DNA of 43,151 nucleotides from Firmicutes bacterium CAG:882 (GTDB lineage Bacteria; Bacillota; Clostridia; Lachnospirales; Lachnospiraceae), in assembly GCA_000435595.1 (NCBI GenBank), contig FR895395.1, positions 1 to 43,151 on the forward strand, in the 5' to 3' direction. The translations under genes were made by a program, and so were the position numbers. Shown piece after piece: positions 17,181-26,611 of the stretch; position 1 is the stretch's first letter; every line of letters starts with the position of its first letter. The notes beneath the pieces were generated by a model. It had not been told where the DNA came from. It made no database searches and saw only the letters and a list, made by a program, of their open reading frames with translations.

Positions 17181-18506
17181 ATGTTCACAAAGAAACAGCT
17201 CTGGGCTCTTCTCATCCCGCTCATGGTCGAGCAGGTGCTCAATTCACTTATGGGCACCGCCGACACGATGATGGTCAGCAACGTAGGCTCCGCCGCAATC
17301 TCGGCAGTATCGCTTGTCGATTCCATCAACACACTGATACTCAACATATTCTCAGCTCTTGCAACCGGCGGCGCGATAGTCTGCTCGCAGTACATAGGAA
17401 AGCAGCGCACCGACAAGGCAAACGTAGCCGGACGTCAGCTTATCCTCTCGATGTTTGCAATATCCGTGGTGATTTCCGCGATATGCGTGATATTCCGCGC
17501 ACCACTCCTCTCCCTGATATTCGGCAAGGTTGATGCCGACGTAATGGAGAATGCCCTTACCTATATGCTCATAACAGGGCTTTCGTTCCCGTTTATAGGT
17601 CTGTACAACGCATCCGCGGCACTTTTCCGCTCATCGGGCAACTCCAAGCTCCCGATGACGGTGTCCATGATATCAAACTGCATTAACATAGTTGGAAATG
17701 CTATATTTATATTCGGACTCAAAATGGGAGTTGCGGGTGCAGCGCTCTCGACGCTCACCTCGAGAATATTCTGTGCCGTTGTCATCATGTACATTCAGAC
17801 CAAGCCTAAGCAGACCATCTACATAAGTAATTATCTGGCGATACGCCCAGACCTTTCAATGGTCAAAATGATACTCGGCTTCGGTATTCCTACCGGAATT
17901 GAGAACGGTATGTTCCAGTTCGGTAAGCTTGCCATACAGTCGACCGTGTCAACGCTCGGTACAACCGCCATCGCAGCGCAGGCTATGACCGCCGTTCTGG
18001 AGGGTTTCAGCAGTATGGCAGGAATGGGTATAGGTCTTGGAATGGTCACGGTTGTCGGACAGTGCATCGGTGCCGGACGCAAGGACGAAGCGAAGCGCTA
18101 CATACTCAAGCTCACATGGTACGGCGAAGTCTCAATCATCATATCCTGTGTTCTTCTCTACCTTGCATGTGACCTTATAACAACACTCGGAGGAATGGAG
18201 CCGAAGGCTGCCTCTCTGTGCAAACAGATGACTCTCGCCATCACCATATATAAGCCTATTGCATGGTCATTCTCATTCATGCCGGGCTACGGTATGCGCG
18301 CCGCCGGGGATGTGAAGTTCTCCATGATAACCTCCTCCATCACTATGTGGATCTGCCGTGTATTCCTCACAATAGTGCTCATCCGTTTCTTCGGCTGGGG
18401 ACCTATGGCGGTATGGATTGGTATGTTCACTGACTGGACGGCAAGAAGCATCTGCTTCGCGACAAGATTCTTTACCGGAGGGTGGATGAAGAAAAAGGCA
18501 GTGTAA
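17181..18506 (+). CDS. MATE-family multidrug efflux transporter
   Basis: A 441-residue polytopic membrane protein with about 12 hydrophobic segments in two similar halves, as in MATE (NorM/DinF-like) transporters that export cationic compounds using Na+ or H+ gradients. Diagnostic stretches are LWALLIPLMVEQVLNSLMGTADTMMVS at the N-terminus (halves split here for length: LWALLIPLMVEQ and GTADTMMVS) and MGIGLGMVTVVGQCIGAGR in the second half. AGGTAA lies before the ATG. It is convergent with the auxin-efflux-type carrier gene; the stop codons are three bases apart with no clear terminator between. Confidence 0.93.
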   Translation: MFTKKQLWALLIPLMVEQVLNSLMGTADTMMVSNVGSAAISAVSLVDSINTLILNIFSALATGGAIVCSQYIGKQRTDKANVAGRQLILSMFAISVVISAICVIFRAPLLSLIFGKVDADVMENALTYMLITGLSFPFIGLYNASAALFRSSGNSKLPMTVSMISNCINIVGNAIFIFGLKMGVAGAALSTLTSRIFCAVVIMYIQTKPKQTIYISNYLAIRPDLSMVKMILGFGIPTGIENGMFQFGKLAIQSTVSTLGTTAIAAQAMTAVLEGFSSMAGMGIGLGMVTVVGQCIGAGRKDEAKRYILKLTWYGEVSIIISCVLLYLACDLITTLGGMEPKAASLCKQMTLAITIYKPIAWSFSFMPGYGMRAAGDVKFSMITSSITMWICRVFLTIVLIRFFGWGPMAVWIGMFTDWTARSICFATRFFTGGWMKKKAV

Positions 18507-18509
18507 ATG

Positions 18510-19493
18510 CTATATAAGCCCCATCACCTTGAGCACGAATATCCACCCGGTCAGCGTCACGGACGACAGAAGCGTCGCCATAACCACTATGCTCGAGCTT
18601 AGCACCTCGTCATTACCCATATTCTTTGCCATTATGTAGCAGGTGACCGTGGTAGGCGAGCCGAGCATAATCAGGATTGCGACCAGCTCGCTTCCGCGGA
18701 AACCGAAGGCAATCGCAAACGGGAAAAAGATAAGCGGAAGAAGCACAAGCTTGATAAACGTAGCGACAGCCGTGAGCTTTATCTTCTTGATTGCCTTTGC
18801 TCCCTCGAAGCCTGCACCGACAACCAGCAGCGCGATAGGTGTCGCCGTCTGCGCGATGCTTGTCACCGCCTTTAATGGGATTGGCGGTATGCTTATTCCG
18901 AAGATTGAAAACGGAAGTCCTAAGAATATTCCTATAATAATCGGATTTTTAACCACATTTATGCAGGCTTTTTTGATGTTGGAGCCTTTGCTATTTGATA
19001 CATTATCAGTCAACTTATTTTTTTGTGCCTCTTTCCCCATATCCGCCGAGAACGTCAAAATAATGACCGACAGGATATTATAGAGTGGCACCGCCGACAC
19101 AATCATAAGAGGTGCCATTCCCGAGTTGCCGTATATGTTGTTGATGAACGCAATTCCAAGCACAGCCGCACTTCCTCTCGCACTTGCCTGTGCAAATGCT
19201 CCCACCTGCGTCTTATCTTTAATAAAAATATAGCTGAGCCCCCATATCGCGAGAAACATTATGGTCGTTGTTATCATGCAGAATAAAACAAAGGTCAGAT
19301 TGAAATCTGACCTTATGTCTGCGGTTGCGATGTCCTTAAACAGCAGCACGGGAAGTGCCACCTTAAAGACATACTTGTCCGCAACCTTATTAAATTCCTT
19401 GGTGAACAGACCAATCCGCATAAGGAACCAGCCTAAAACCATAATGAGAAATATAGGCAACGTAGCATTTAAGCTGAAAATAAAATCCGCCAT
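18510..19493 (-). CDS. AEC-family (auxin efflux carrier type) transporter
   Basis: A 327-residue membrane protein with about ten hydrophobic segments in two five-helix repeats. The N-terminal half includes LPIFLIMVLGWFLMRIGL and the pattern VALPVLLFKDI; the second half ends MLGSPTTVTCYIMAKNMG. Bacterial AEC members carry organic acids such as malate or malonate; the substrate here is unknown. I start at ATG 19493, with AGGAT upstream. It follows the galT stop by 27 bases on the same strand, so is probably the last gene of that transcript. Confidence 0.88.
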   Translation of the reverse strand: MADFIFSLNATLPIFLIMVLGWFLMRIGLFTKEFNKVADKYVFKVALPVLLFKDIATADIRSDFNLTFVLFCMITTTIMFLAIWGLSYIFIKDKTQVGAFAQASARGSAAVLGIAFINNIYGNSGMAPLMIVSAVPLYNILSVIILTFSADMGKEAQKNKLTDNVSNSKGSNIKKACINVVKNPIIIGIFLGLPFSIFGISIPPIPLKAVTSIAQTATPIALLVVGAGFEGAKAIKKIKLTAVATFIKLVLLPLIFFPFAIAFGFRGSELVAILIMLGSPTTVTCYIMAKNMGNDEVLSSSIVVMATLLSSVTLTGWIFVLKVMGLI

Positions 19494-19520
19494 GATAATC
19501 CTAATCCTCATTTCTATTTT

Positions 19521-21011
19521 TTACAGTGTTGCCGTGAATCTGTCAAATGCAGCCTGACCTTCGGCATCCCTCTTGAATACACCCGCATCCTCAAGAACCT
19601 TCTTGAACACAATACCAATCTCTTCCTTGATAATTGCATCGACATTATCTGAATTTATCACATCATACTTAGGTCTGAACGCTTCAACCCAGTCCGCATG
19701 CTTCTCTATCTTCTCGTTGGAGCGGATATCTTTGCCGTTTACGATGTAGTCGGACAGAACTTCCATCTCCTCCTTGAGTCTTGACGGAAGAACCGCAAGC
19801 CCCATGACCTCGATGAGTCCAATGTTCTCCTTCTTGATGTGGTGGAGCTCATTGTGCGGGTGATAAAGACCCAGCGGACACTCAGGTGTTGTTATATTGT
19901 TGCGGAGTGCGAGGTCAAGCTCATACATATCACCGCGCTTTCTTGCGATAGGTGTGATTGTGTTGTGCGGCTCGCCGTCCGTCTCGGCGAACACATAAGC
20001 CGCCTCATCGGTGTAGCCTCTCCAAGCCTTCAAAATGTGGTCTGCAAGGTCGATGATTCTCTTCTCATCGGCACAGCTAAGACGTATTACCGACAGAGGC
20101 CACTTTACAATGCCCGCCTTCACGTCTTCATACCCCTTTACCGTGAACTCTCTCTCGACAGGTGCATTGGCCATGGCAAACTCATAATTTCCACCCTGGA
20201 AATGGTCGTGTGAGAGAATTGAACCACCCACAATAGGAAGGTCTGCGTTGGAGCCGATAAAATAATGCGGGAACAACTTTATGAAATCGAACAGCTTCAC
20301 AAAAGTCGCTCTCTCAACCTTCATCGGAATGTGCTGTCCGTTGAACACTATGCAGTGCTCGTTGTAGTACACATAAGGTGAGTACTGGAAGCCCCACTGA
20401 CCGCCGTTTATCGTAATCGGGATAATTCTGTGGTTCTCCCTCGCCGGATGATTGGTTCGCCCTGCGTAGCCCTCATTCTCACGGCAGAGCTGACACTTAG
20501 GATAGCCGCTCTGCTTTGCAAGCTTCGCGGCGGCAATCGCCTTAGGATCCTTCTCAGGCTTGGACAGGTTGATTGTGATGTCGATATCACCGTACTCCGT
20601 CTTAGTCACCCACTTCATATCCCTGCACACGCGGTATCTTCTGATGTAGTCCGAATCCTGACTAAGCTTGTAGTAATAGTCTGTCGCTTCCTTAGGCGAA
20701 ACCGCATACTTCTCCTTGAAAATTTTTATAACCTGCGAAGGTCTCGGCATAAGACAGTTCATAAGTCTCGTGTCAAACAAATCCCTGTACACCACACTGT
20801 CCTCAATAAGCCCCTTCTCAACCGCAAAGTCGAGAAGCTCCTTTAACACAGGCTGAAGTTCGACATTCTTATAACCCTCCTGCGGCTCCTCATAGTCATC
20901 GAGCTTTAAAACATCGAGAATAAGATTGGTCGAATATATTCTCTCCTCCTCTGAAATCAACCCCGTCTCTATTCCGTAAGTAACCAGTTTCTTTATATCC
21001 TCATATACCAT
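19521..21011 (-). CDS. galT: UDP-glucose--hexose-1-phosphate uridylyltransferase (type 2 GalT)
   Basis: Exchanges UMP between UDP-glucose and galactose-1-phosphate in the Leloir pathway. The 496-residue protein belongs to the long Firmicute form, with the stretches SGYPKCQLCRENEGYAGR, HPARENHRIIPI, GGSILSHDHFQGG and LYHPHNELHHIKKENIGL seen in order. The start ATG at 21011 has GGAGG eight bases upstream; the longer reading begins with a GTG inside the site. galK lies upstream on the same strand, separated by a glycosyltransferase gene and family A repeats. No galE is in the window. Confidence 0.95.
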   Translation of the reverse strand: MVYEDIKKLVTYGIETGLISEEERIYSTNLILDVLKLDDYEEPQEGYKNVELQPVLKELLDFAVEKGLIEDSVVYRDLFDTRLMNCLMPRPSQVIKIFKEKYAVSPKEATDYYYKLSQDSDYIRRYRVCRDMKWVTKTEYGDIDITINLSKPEKDPKAIAAAKLAKQSGYPKCQLCRENEGYAGRTNHPARENHRIIPITINGGQWGFQYSPYVYYNEHCIVFNGQHIPMKVERATFVKLFDFIKLFPHYFIGSNADLPIVGGSILSHDHFQGGNYEFAMANAPVEREFTVKGYEDVKAGIVKWPLSVIRLSCADEKRIIDLADHILKAWRGYTDEAAYVFAETDGEPHNTITPIARKRGDMYELDLALRNNITTPECPLGLYHPHNELHHIKKENIGLIEVMGLAVLPSRLKEEMEVLSDYIVNGKDIRSNEKIEKHADWVEAFRPKYDVINSDNVDAIIKEEIGIVFKKVLEDAGVFKRDAEGQAAFDRFTATL

Positions 21012-21082
21012 AACACACACCTCCACACCTACTATTTTATATATAATTTGGAAATTATCTACTATATAATAAATACAAAACG

Positions 21083-21222
21083 GTTGTGCAATTTTATTAT
21101 ATTCAAGTCAGGTGCATTGCAGCCATTGGCGTTTAACGGCTGTTTTATAGCCGTTTACACGCCACTATGTGCTGCAATGCAGCGAGAGCGTGCCTGACGA
21201 AAATATAACAAAATTGCACAAC
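21083..21222. repeat. Family A palindromic repeat, core copy
   Basis: A 140-bp inverted repeat with ends GTTGTGCAATTTTATTATAT and its near complement, and a central hairpin AACGGCTGTTTTATAGCCGTT. These match the inner part of the complete copy at 9215-9427, but the outer AATTGCGAAAC arms are lost or decayed. It fills most of the gap between galT and the glycosyltransferase gene. Confidence 0.8.
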
Positions 21223-21242
21223 GTATGTATGTGTCATACATC

Positions 21243-22157
21243 TTATGCCTTCCCAAACATTCTCTTTAATTTTCTCACAACCTTCTTTGCGAAGCTTGGA
21301 TAATATATGTCCTTCTGAACGGCAATATCGTAGTCAATATCGCGCTCCACCTTGTCTCTGAACTTAATAGGAAAGCGGTACGCTCCTGCATGCATCTCCT
21401 CGCCCGGTCCCTTGGTGTGAGTGGCATCCTCACGGTTCATGCCGATATTGTTGATGAGATTGACATTAGGGACCACGCACAGACCGTCATTCTCGGCAAG
21501 GCACAGCATAAGCTGATAATCCCATGTATCAAGCTTACCCTCATGGATTAAATCAAGCTCTTTCTCGACATAATCCGCCTTGGCATCCATGAATACCTTG
21601 CGCATAAGACCTTCTGCCTTGCGCTGAGGCCAGTTTTTCAGCGTCACATCATACTTTTCCCAAGTACTTCTCCATGTACCCCAGCCCCATATATAATTGT
21701 CAGCCGTGAACAGATAATCATAAGGTGTCTTGTAATTTTCAAGCTTCTTGTGCGCTCCGACCATCATAACCTTAGGGTCATTTCTGTAATGTTCAAGCAT
21801 CTCCTGGCAAAACCTGAAAAATGATATGTCAAGGAGCACATCGTCCTCGATGATAATTGCCTCCTCCTCATGCTCGAACACCCAGCTTATGCCTGATGAC
21901 ACGCGATTCTTACAGCCCATATTGGTCTCGGCATAATTCTTGTGAACCTCACAGTCCCAGTCAACATGTGTGTCAAGGAACTCTCTCACAGCCGCTACCT
22001 TCTCGGCATCCCCCTCCTTGGCAGGTCTCGCCGCATCACATATAAGATATAATCTTGGCGGCTTAATCTCCCTGATTCGCTCAAATACAATCTGTGTAGT
22101 ATCAAGTCTGTTATACACAAAGAAGGCAACCGCCGTCTTCATCACAAAATCACTCAC
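21243..22157 (-). CDS. Glycosyltransferase (GT-A fold, family 2-like)
   Basis: A 304-residue soluble protein with a GT-A nucleotide-sugar transferase core: AVAFFVYNRLDTTQIVFERI at the N-terminus, IIIEDDVLL as the DxD-type metal/nucleotide site, and GWGTWRSTWEKYD, a motif common in HlpA-like hemolysin-named glycosyltransferases that in fact modify cell-surface glycans. The acceptor is unknown. The start is uncertain: GTG 22157 has GGAG six bases upstream, while ATG 22142 and ATG 22169 have poorer sites. It lies between galK and galT on the same strand, which suggests galactose supply, but repeats on both sides weaken any operon argument. Confidence 0.8.
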   Translation of the reverse strand: MSDFVMKTAVAFFVYNRLDTTQIVFERIREIKPPRLYLICDAARPAKEGDAEKVAAVREFLDTHVDWDCEVHKNYAETNMGCKNRVSSGISWVFEHEEEAIIIEDDVLLDISFFRFCQEMLEHYRNDPKVMMVGAHKKLENYKTPYDYLFTADNYIWGWGTWRSTWEKYDVTLKNWPQRKAEGLMRKVFMDAKADYVEKELDLIHEGKLDTWDYQLMLCLAENDGLCVVPNVNLINNIGMNREDATHTKGPGEEMHAGAYRFPIKFRDKVERDIDYDIAVQKDIYYPSFAKKVVRKLKRMFGKA

Positions 22158-22245
22158 AATTAACTCCATTCCCTATCATGCACGGTACATCACACAATGT
22201 GCCATACAGCGCTTAATGATATATAATCTGTTTATATTTTAATCT

Positions 22246-22319
22246 GTAATTGCTAAACTCATTTTTCAAAAAACATTTGTGCAATATTACTATATTACAA
22301 GTCAGGTACTTTACAGCCG
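22246..22319. repeat. Family A palindromic repeat, half copy
   Basis: One arm only. TGTAATTGCTAAACTC, TTGTGCAATATTACTATATT and CAGGTACTTTACAGCCG match, in order, the arm of the complete copy at 9215-9427 read from its right end. The other arm is missing and the galK stop codon begins 14 bases further on. Confidence 0.7.
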
Positions 22320-22332
22320 TATTTGGTCTGTC

Positions 22333-23496
22333 TTAGAGCACCACGGGACCGCCGCCGATGTCAGCTACATAAAAATCTGCAGCATATCCGATGGTATCCT
22401 TGTATTCCTTACCGACCTTCTCAATAAAGTTGTCAACCGCATCCGTCTTTACAATGCTTACCGTACATCCGCCGAAGCCTGCACCTGTCATACGTGAACC
22501 TATAACGCCCGGCTGCTTGAGTGCTGCTGCCACAAGAGTATCAAGCTCCTTGCCTGTAACCTCATAATCCTCTCTGAGCGATGTATCGGACGCAATCATA
22601 AGTCTTCCGAATTCCTCGATATCACCTTCTTTAAGAGCCTTGACAGCCTTGATTGTTCTCTGGTTCTCATATACCGCATGCTTAGCTCTTCTCTGGCGTA
22701 CTTCACTCTTGATTGCAGACTTATAACGCTCGAATGCCTCCTCCGAAAGGTCCCCAAGTGTCTTGATATCTATAACCTTCTGAAGCTCTTCAAGTGCTTC
22801 CTCACACTCCGCACGTCTCTCGTTATACTTGGAGTCCCCCAGCCCTCTCTTCTTATTGCTGCAGGAGATAACTATCTTAGCATTGTCAAGCTTAACAGGT
22901 GCATACTCATAAGAAAGATTGGATGTGTCAAGGAAAATGGCATGTCCTGCTTTGCCCATGGCGATTGCAAACTGATCCATTATTCCACAATTAACCTTAT
23001 TAAACTTATTTTCCGCAAACTGGCTTATAAGTGCCATATCTGTGAAACTCGTATCAAAACCAAATGTGTCCTTGAGGACAAGTGCGGTGAGGACTTCTAT
23101 TGAAGCTGACGAAGAAAGTCCTGAACCGTTAGGGATATTTCCAAAATAGTACATGTCAAATCCCTTGTCAAAACGGTAGCCCTTCTGTCCGTATGCCCAC
23201 ATAACTCCCTTAGGATAGTTCGTCCAGTCTGCCTCCTTAGTCCATACAAGCTCATCAAGAGAGCTCTCTATAACACCCAGCTTTTCAAAGTTCGCCGAGT
23301 AAAAACGGAGCTTATTGTCATCTCTCTGTCTTACAGCTGCATATGTACCCATGGTGAGTGCACAAGGAAAAACATGTCCCCCGTTATAATCTGTGTGCTC
23401 TCCGATAAGATTAACTCTTCCCGGCGCAAAATATACCTTGATTTCCCCATCACCGCCGTATATTTTCCTGAATCCTTCAATCATCTGATCTTTCAT
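22333..23496 (-). CDS. galK: Galactokinase
   Basis: Phosphorylates alpha-D-galactose to galactose-1-phosphate, the first Leloir step. The 387-residue GHMP kinase has the galactokinase signature GRVNLIGEHTDYNGG (26-40), the ATP-binding loop GSGLSSSAS in the middle, and the third GHMP motif GAGFGGCTVSIV near the C-terminus. GGAGG lies seven bases before the ATG. A good sigma-A promoter lies upstream at 23538-23566. A family A half repeat begins directly after the stop codon. Confidence 0.97.
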   Translation of the reverse strand: MKDQMIEGFRKIYGGDGEIKVYFAPGRVNLIGEHTDYNGGHVFPCALTMGTYAAVRQRDDNKLRFYSANFEKLGVIESSLDELVWTKEADWTNYPKGVMWAYGQKGYRFDKGFDMYYFGNIPNGSGLSSSASIEVLTALVLKDTFGFDTSFTDMALISQFAENKFNKVNCGIMDQFAIAMGKAGHAIFLDTSNLSYEYAPVKLDNAKIVISCSNKKRGLGDSKYNERRAECEEALEELQKVIDIKTLGDLSEEAFERYKSAIKSEVRQRRAKHAVYENQRTIKAVKALKEGDIEEFGRLMIASDTSLREDYEVTGKELDTLVAAALKQPGVIGSRMTGAGFGGCTVSIVKTDAVDNFIEKVGKEYKDTIGYAADFYVADIGGGPVVL

Positions 23497-23537
23497 AACC
23501 CAACCTCCGTTATATAGATATTGTGTTTTACTCTATC

Positions 23538-23566
23538 AGTATAGTATACCGTTATATTTTTATCAA
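23538..23566 (-). promoter_or_regulatory. Promoter of galK
   Basis: Minus strand: TTGATA (23566-23561), a 17-base spacer, TATACT (23543-23538); five of six consensus bases in each box. The start codon is about 40 bases downstream. Confidence 0.75.
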
Positions 23567-23600
23567 GGATTTTTAATACAACAAAGAGTGTCTTGGCACA

Positions 23601-23628
23601 ACAAAAGAGCCGGGACGAACCCGACTCT
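23601..23628 (-). terminator. Rho-independent terminator of glgC-glgD-spoVG
   Basis: Minus strand: AGAGTCGGG and CCCGGCTCT form a nine-base stem (one G-U pair) around a TTCG-type loop, followed by TTTTGTTGT. It begins about 30 bases after the spoVG stop. Confidence 0.88.
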
Positions 23629-23659
23629 CCTGCCGTGATGTATGCTTATAGTAAATTAC

Positions 23660-23929
23660 CTATACGCTCTCTTCTGCCACTGCCTTCTCATAAGCGTCTA
23701 AAATCGCCCTTGAAATCATTTCCCTCGTTCCGGAACTGATTGGATGTGCAATATCTCTGTACTCTCCTTCAGCCGACTTCTTGCTTGGCATGGCTATAAA
23801 CAACCCCTTTTCTCCCTCTATTACCTTGATGTCGTGAACAACAAATTCATTGTCCAAAGTGATTGATACAACTGCCTTCATCTTGCTGTCCTTAGACACC
23901 ATCCTTACCCTCACATCCGTAACCTGCAT
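23660..23929 (-). CDS. spoVG: Septation regulator SpoVG
   Basis: A small (89-residue) nucleic-acid-binding regulator. It was first known from asymmetric septation during sporulation in Bacillus, but is widespread in Firmicutes with broad regulatory roles. The sequence MQVTDVRVRMV, the VVHDIKVIEG stretch and IAMPSKKSAEGEYRDIAHPI are close to the family consensus. The ATG at 23929 has GGAG seven bases upstream; a 20-residue longer frame overlaps glgD and is not supported. It starts 25 bases after the glgD stop, so is the last gene of the glycogen-synthesis transcript. Confidence 0.96.
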   Translation of the reverse strand: MQVTDVRVRMVSKDSKMKAVVSITLDNEFVVHDIKVIEGEKGLFIAMPSKKSAEGEYRDIAHPISSGTREMISRAILDAYEKAVAEESV

Positions 23930-23954
23930 ACTTGCTCCTTCCCCTGATACCTCA

Positions 23955-25076
23955 CTACATATTGTATCTTTCGTTCTTCTCAACGACAATTCTTACCTTG
24001 CCGTTCTCACCTTCATATCTGCAATTCGAGCGGATTGTGTCCCTGCTCTCAACAATACAGTTCTCAATAACCGTATTGTCTCCTATATAGACATCGTTGA
24101 GAATGACAGAGTTTCGAATTACGCAGTTATTACCCACAAATACCTTCTTAAACAGTATTGAATTCTCAACCGTTCCGTTCACAATACATCCGCTTGCAAC
24201 GAGAGAATTCTTAACCTCGGCACCCGGATTGTACTTAGCCGGCGGAAGGTCATCTACCTTGGAATAAATATCCGGATACTGGTTAAAGAAGAACTCTCTT
24301 ACATCTCTCTTTAAGAAATCCATGTTGGTTCTGTAATATGCATCTACGGTTGAGATGTTGCTCCAATAGCTCTCAAGCTTATAACCGTATACCCTCTTAA
24401 TATTCTTGTATCTTATAAGAATATCTTTTACAAAATCATATCTGTCCTCAGATGCAGCCTTCTCAAGAAGCTCTATCAGCTGTCTTCTTCTCACAATATA
24501 GATACCGGTTGATACGACATTGCCCTCCGCTTCAATCGGTTTCTCCTCAAAATCAGTTATTCTCATATCCTGATTCATCTTGACAACACCGAAACGACTG
24601 GCATCCTCACCTGCCGGAAGCTCCTTCACAACGACCGTCACATCGGCCTTTTTCTCGATGTGATACTCAAGCACCTTGGCAAAATCAAGCTTATACACTC
24701 CATCACCCGATGCAATTACAACATAAGGCTCATGACTATTCTTTAAGAAATCTATATTCTGATATATTGCATCAGCCGTTCCCCTGTACCACACGCTGTT
24801 GTCAGCCGTGATTGTAGGGTTGAATACATAAAGACCGCCCTGCTTACGTCCGAAATCCCACCACTTTGAAGAACTGAGGTGCTCGTTAAGGCTTCTCGCA
24901 TTATACTGAGTGATTACAGCCACCTTCTGTATATGTGAATTGGACATATTGCTGAGCGCAAAATCTATGCTTCTGTAGCTTCCTGCAACAGGCATTGCAG
25001 CCACCGCTCTACGGCTTGTCAGCTCCTTCATCGCCTTGTTGTTACCGCCTGCCAATACGATTCCTATAGCTCTCAT
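23955..25076 (-). CDS. glgD: Glucose-1-phosphate adenylyltransferase subunit GlgD
   Basis: The second, GlgC-like subunit of ADP-glucose pyrophosphorylase in Firmicutes, supporting ADP-glucose supply for glycogen. At 373 residues it keeps the nucleotidyltransferase fold and the left-handed beta-helix C-terminus (CVINGTVENSILFKK-like hexapeptide repeats), but the N-terminal loop reads GIVLAGGNNKAMKELT instead of the catalytic GGxGSRL, as is usual for GlgD. Its ATG overlaps the glgC stop (ATGA), and GGGAGG lies nine bases upstream, so translation is coupled to glgC. Confidence 0.96.
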   Translation of the reverse strand: MRAIGIVLAGGNNKAMKELTSRRAVAAMPVAGSYRSIDFALSNMSNSHIQKVAVITQYNARSLNEHLSSSKWWDFGRKQGGLYVFNPTITADNSVWYRGTADAIYQNIDFLKNSHEPYVVIASGDGVYKLDFAKVLEYHIEKKADVTVVVKELPAGEDASRFGVVKMNQDMRITDFEEKPIEAEGNVVSTGIYIVRRRQLIELLEKAASEDRYDFVKDILIRYKNIKRVYGYKLESYWSNISTVDAYYRTNMDFLKRDVREFFFNQYPDIYSKVDDLPPAKYNPGAEVKNSLVASGCIVNGTVENSILFKKVFVGNNCVIRNSVILNDVYIGDNTVIENCIVESRDTIRSNCRYEGENGKVRIVVEKNERYNM

Positions 25077-26347
25077 CTTACTGCACCTCCCTTAATAATG
25101 CTTCCACCGCTTACGAGCAGACCATTGTCATAGTCTGAAGGCTCGGTAATTCCGGAGACAGCAGTATTCTTGCCAATCTGTACCCTTGGCGGAATATAGG
25201 AATTCTCTCCTATCGTGACAAGACCGAACGCATATACCTTGGAATTGAGTGCATTAGGTGCCTCATCGCCTACACCCAGAACAGCACCTTCGCCAATCTC
25301 TACACCCTCAGCAATGATTGACTTGTCAATCACCGCTCCGGCACCCACATGTACGTTCTGCATGATTATGGAGTCTCTTACAATAGCTCCTTCATCAATC
25401 GTTACACCGGAACCGATTACGGAGTTATATACTTCACCGTAAACCTGTGTTCCTTCGCCGATAATGCTTCTGAATACCTTGGATGTATCGGAGAAATACT
25501 GTGGCGGAAGAATATCGCTCTTTGTATATATCTTCCAAAATTCCTCATAGAGATTGAATTCGGGAATAATGTCAATAAGTTCCATATTGGCCTCCCAGTA
25601 AGAACCGAGAGTACCTACATCCTTCCAGTAGCCGTTAAACTCATAAGCGAAAAGGCGCTTCTTATTCTCATGGCAGTATGGAATGATATGCTTACCAAAA
25701 TCGCAGCCCTGCTCGTCCTTCATCTTAATGAGTGCTTCCTTAAGAACCGGCCAGCTGAATATGTATATACCCATTGAAGCGAGATTGCTGCTTGGATTAG
25801 CCGGCTTCTCCTCAAACTCGGTAATTCTGTTATGCTCGTCCGTGACAAGGATACCGAATCTGCTTGCCTCCTCCATAGGAACAGGCATTGCGGCAATTGT
25901 CACATCCGCGTTGTTAGCCTTGTGATAATCAAGCATAAGCTCATAATCCATCTTGTATATATGGTCACCTGAAAGAATGAGAACATAATCCGGATTGTAT
26001 AATTCCATATATTCAAGATTCTGGTAAATTGCATTCGCCGTACCTGTGTACCACTCACTGCTTGTACTCTTCTCATACGGAGGAAGTACGGTGACACCGC
26101 CACGGTTACGGTCGAGGTCCCACGGAATACCGATTCCGATATGGGTGTTAAGTCGTAATGGCTGATACTGGGTGAGAACACCCACGGTATCAATGCCTGA
26201 ATTAATACAGTTGCTCAGCGGGAAATCGATTATTCTGTACTTACCTCCGAATGCCACTGCCGGCTTCGCAATATTAGATGTCAGAACACCAAGACGGCTT
26301 CCCTGACCACCTGCCAGCAACATAGCAATCATCTCTTTTTTAATCAT
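25073..26347 (-). CDS. glgC: Glucose-1-phosphate adenylyltransferase catalytic subunit
   Basis: Makes ADP-glucose from ATP and glucose-1-phosphate, the committed step of bacterial glycogen synthesis. The 424-residue protein shows LLAGGQGSRLGVLT near residue 10, KPAVAFGGKYRIIDFPLSNC, the GTANAIYQN substrate loop and LSGDHIYKMDY, then a C-terminal beta-helix of hexapeptide repeats. The start ATG at 26347 has GAGG seven bases upstream; an upstream in-frame extension of 24 codons runs across the -10 region and is unlikely. It is the first gene of glgC-glgD-spoVG. Confidence 0.97.
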   Translation of the reverse strand: MIKKEMIAMLLAGGQGSRLGVLTSNIAKPAVAFGGKYRIIDFPLSNCINSGIDTVGVLTQYQPLRLNTHIGIGIPWDLDRNRGGVTVLPPYEKSTSSEWYTGTANAIYQNLEYMELYNPDYVLILSGDHIYKMDYELMLDYHKANNADVTIAAMPVPMEEASRFGILVTDEHNRITEFEEKPANPSSNLASMGIYIFSWPVLKEALIKMKDEQGCDFGKHIIPYCHENKKRLFAYEFNGYWKDVGTLGSYWEANMELIDIIPEFNLYEEFWKIYTKSDILPPQYFSDTSKVFRSIIGEGTQVYGEVYNSVIGSGVTIDEGAIVRDSIIMQNVHVGAGAVIDKSIIAEGVEIGEGAVLGVGDEAPNALNSKVYAFGLVTIGENSYIPPRVQIGKNTAVSGITEPSDYDNGLLVSGGSIIKGGAVR

Positions 26348-26405
26348 GCTACCACCTCTTGTCAATTTACTAAAGCCAATCATCACGTTATGGTTTCGTA
26401 AGATG

Positions 26406-26434
26406 ATTATATCATACATTACTAAATAAGTGAA
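26406..26434 (-). promoter_or_regulatory. Promoter of glgC-glgD-spoVG
   Basis: Minus strand: TTCACT (26434-26429), a 17-base spacer, perfect TATAAT (26411-26406), about 60 bases upstream of the glgC ATG. Confidence 0.65.
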
Positions 26435-26479
26435 GAATTTTTGAATATTTTGTTAAAAAAATATCTCTTTTTCTGATAA

Positions 26480-26508
26480 TTGTATACTAATTAGTTTTTT
26501 GTTATGAT
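26480..26508 (+). promoter_or_regulatory. Promoter candidate for murC
   Basis: TTGTAT, a 17-base spacer and TATGAT, about 100 bases before the murC start. The region is very AT-rich, so chance matches are likely. Confidence 0.35.
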
Positions 26509-26611
26509 ATTTATCTTTAAACGGTACTGGAATTTTCATGATTGGTGATATATTATATTAGGTATATGTTGGATATATTCATAATAAAATACTGTAGGGA
26601 GGACACACATA

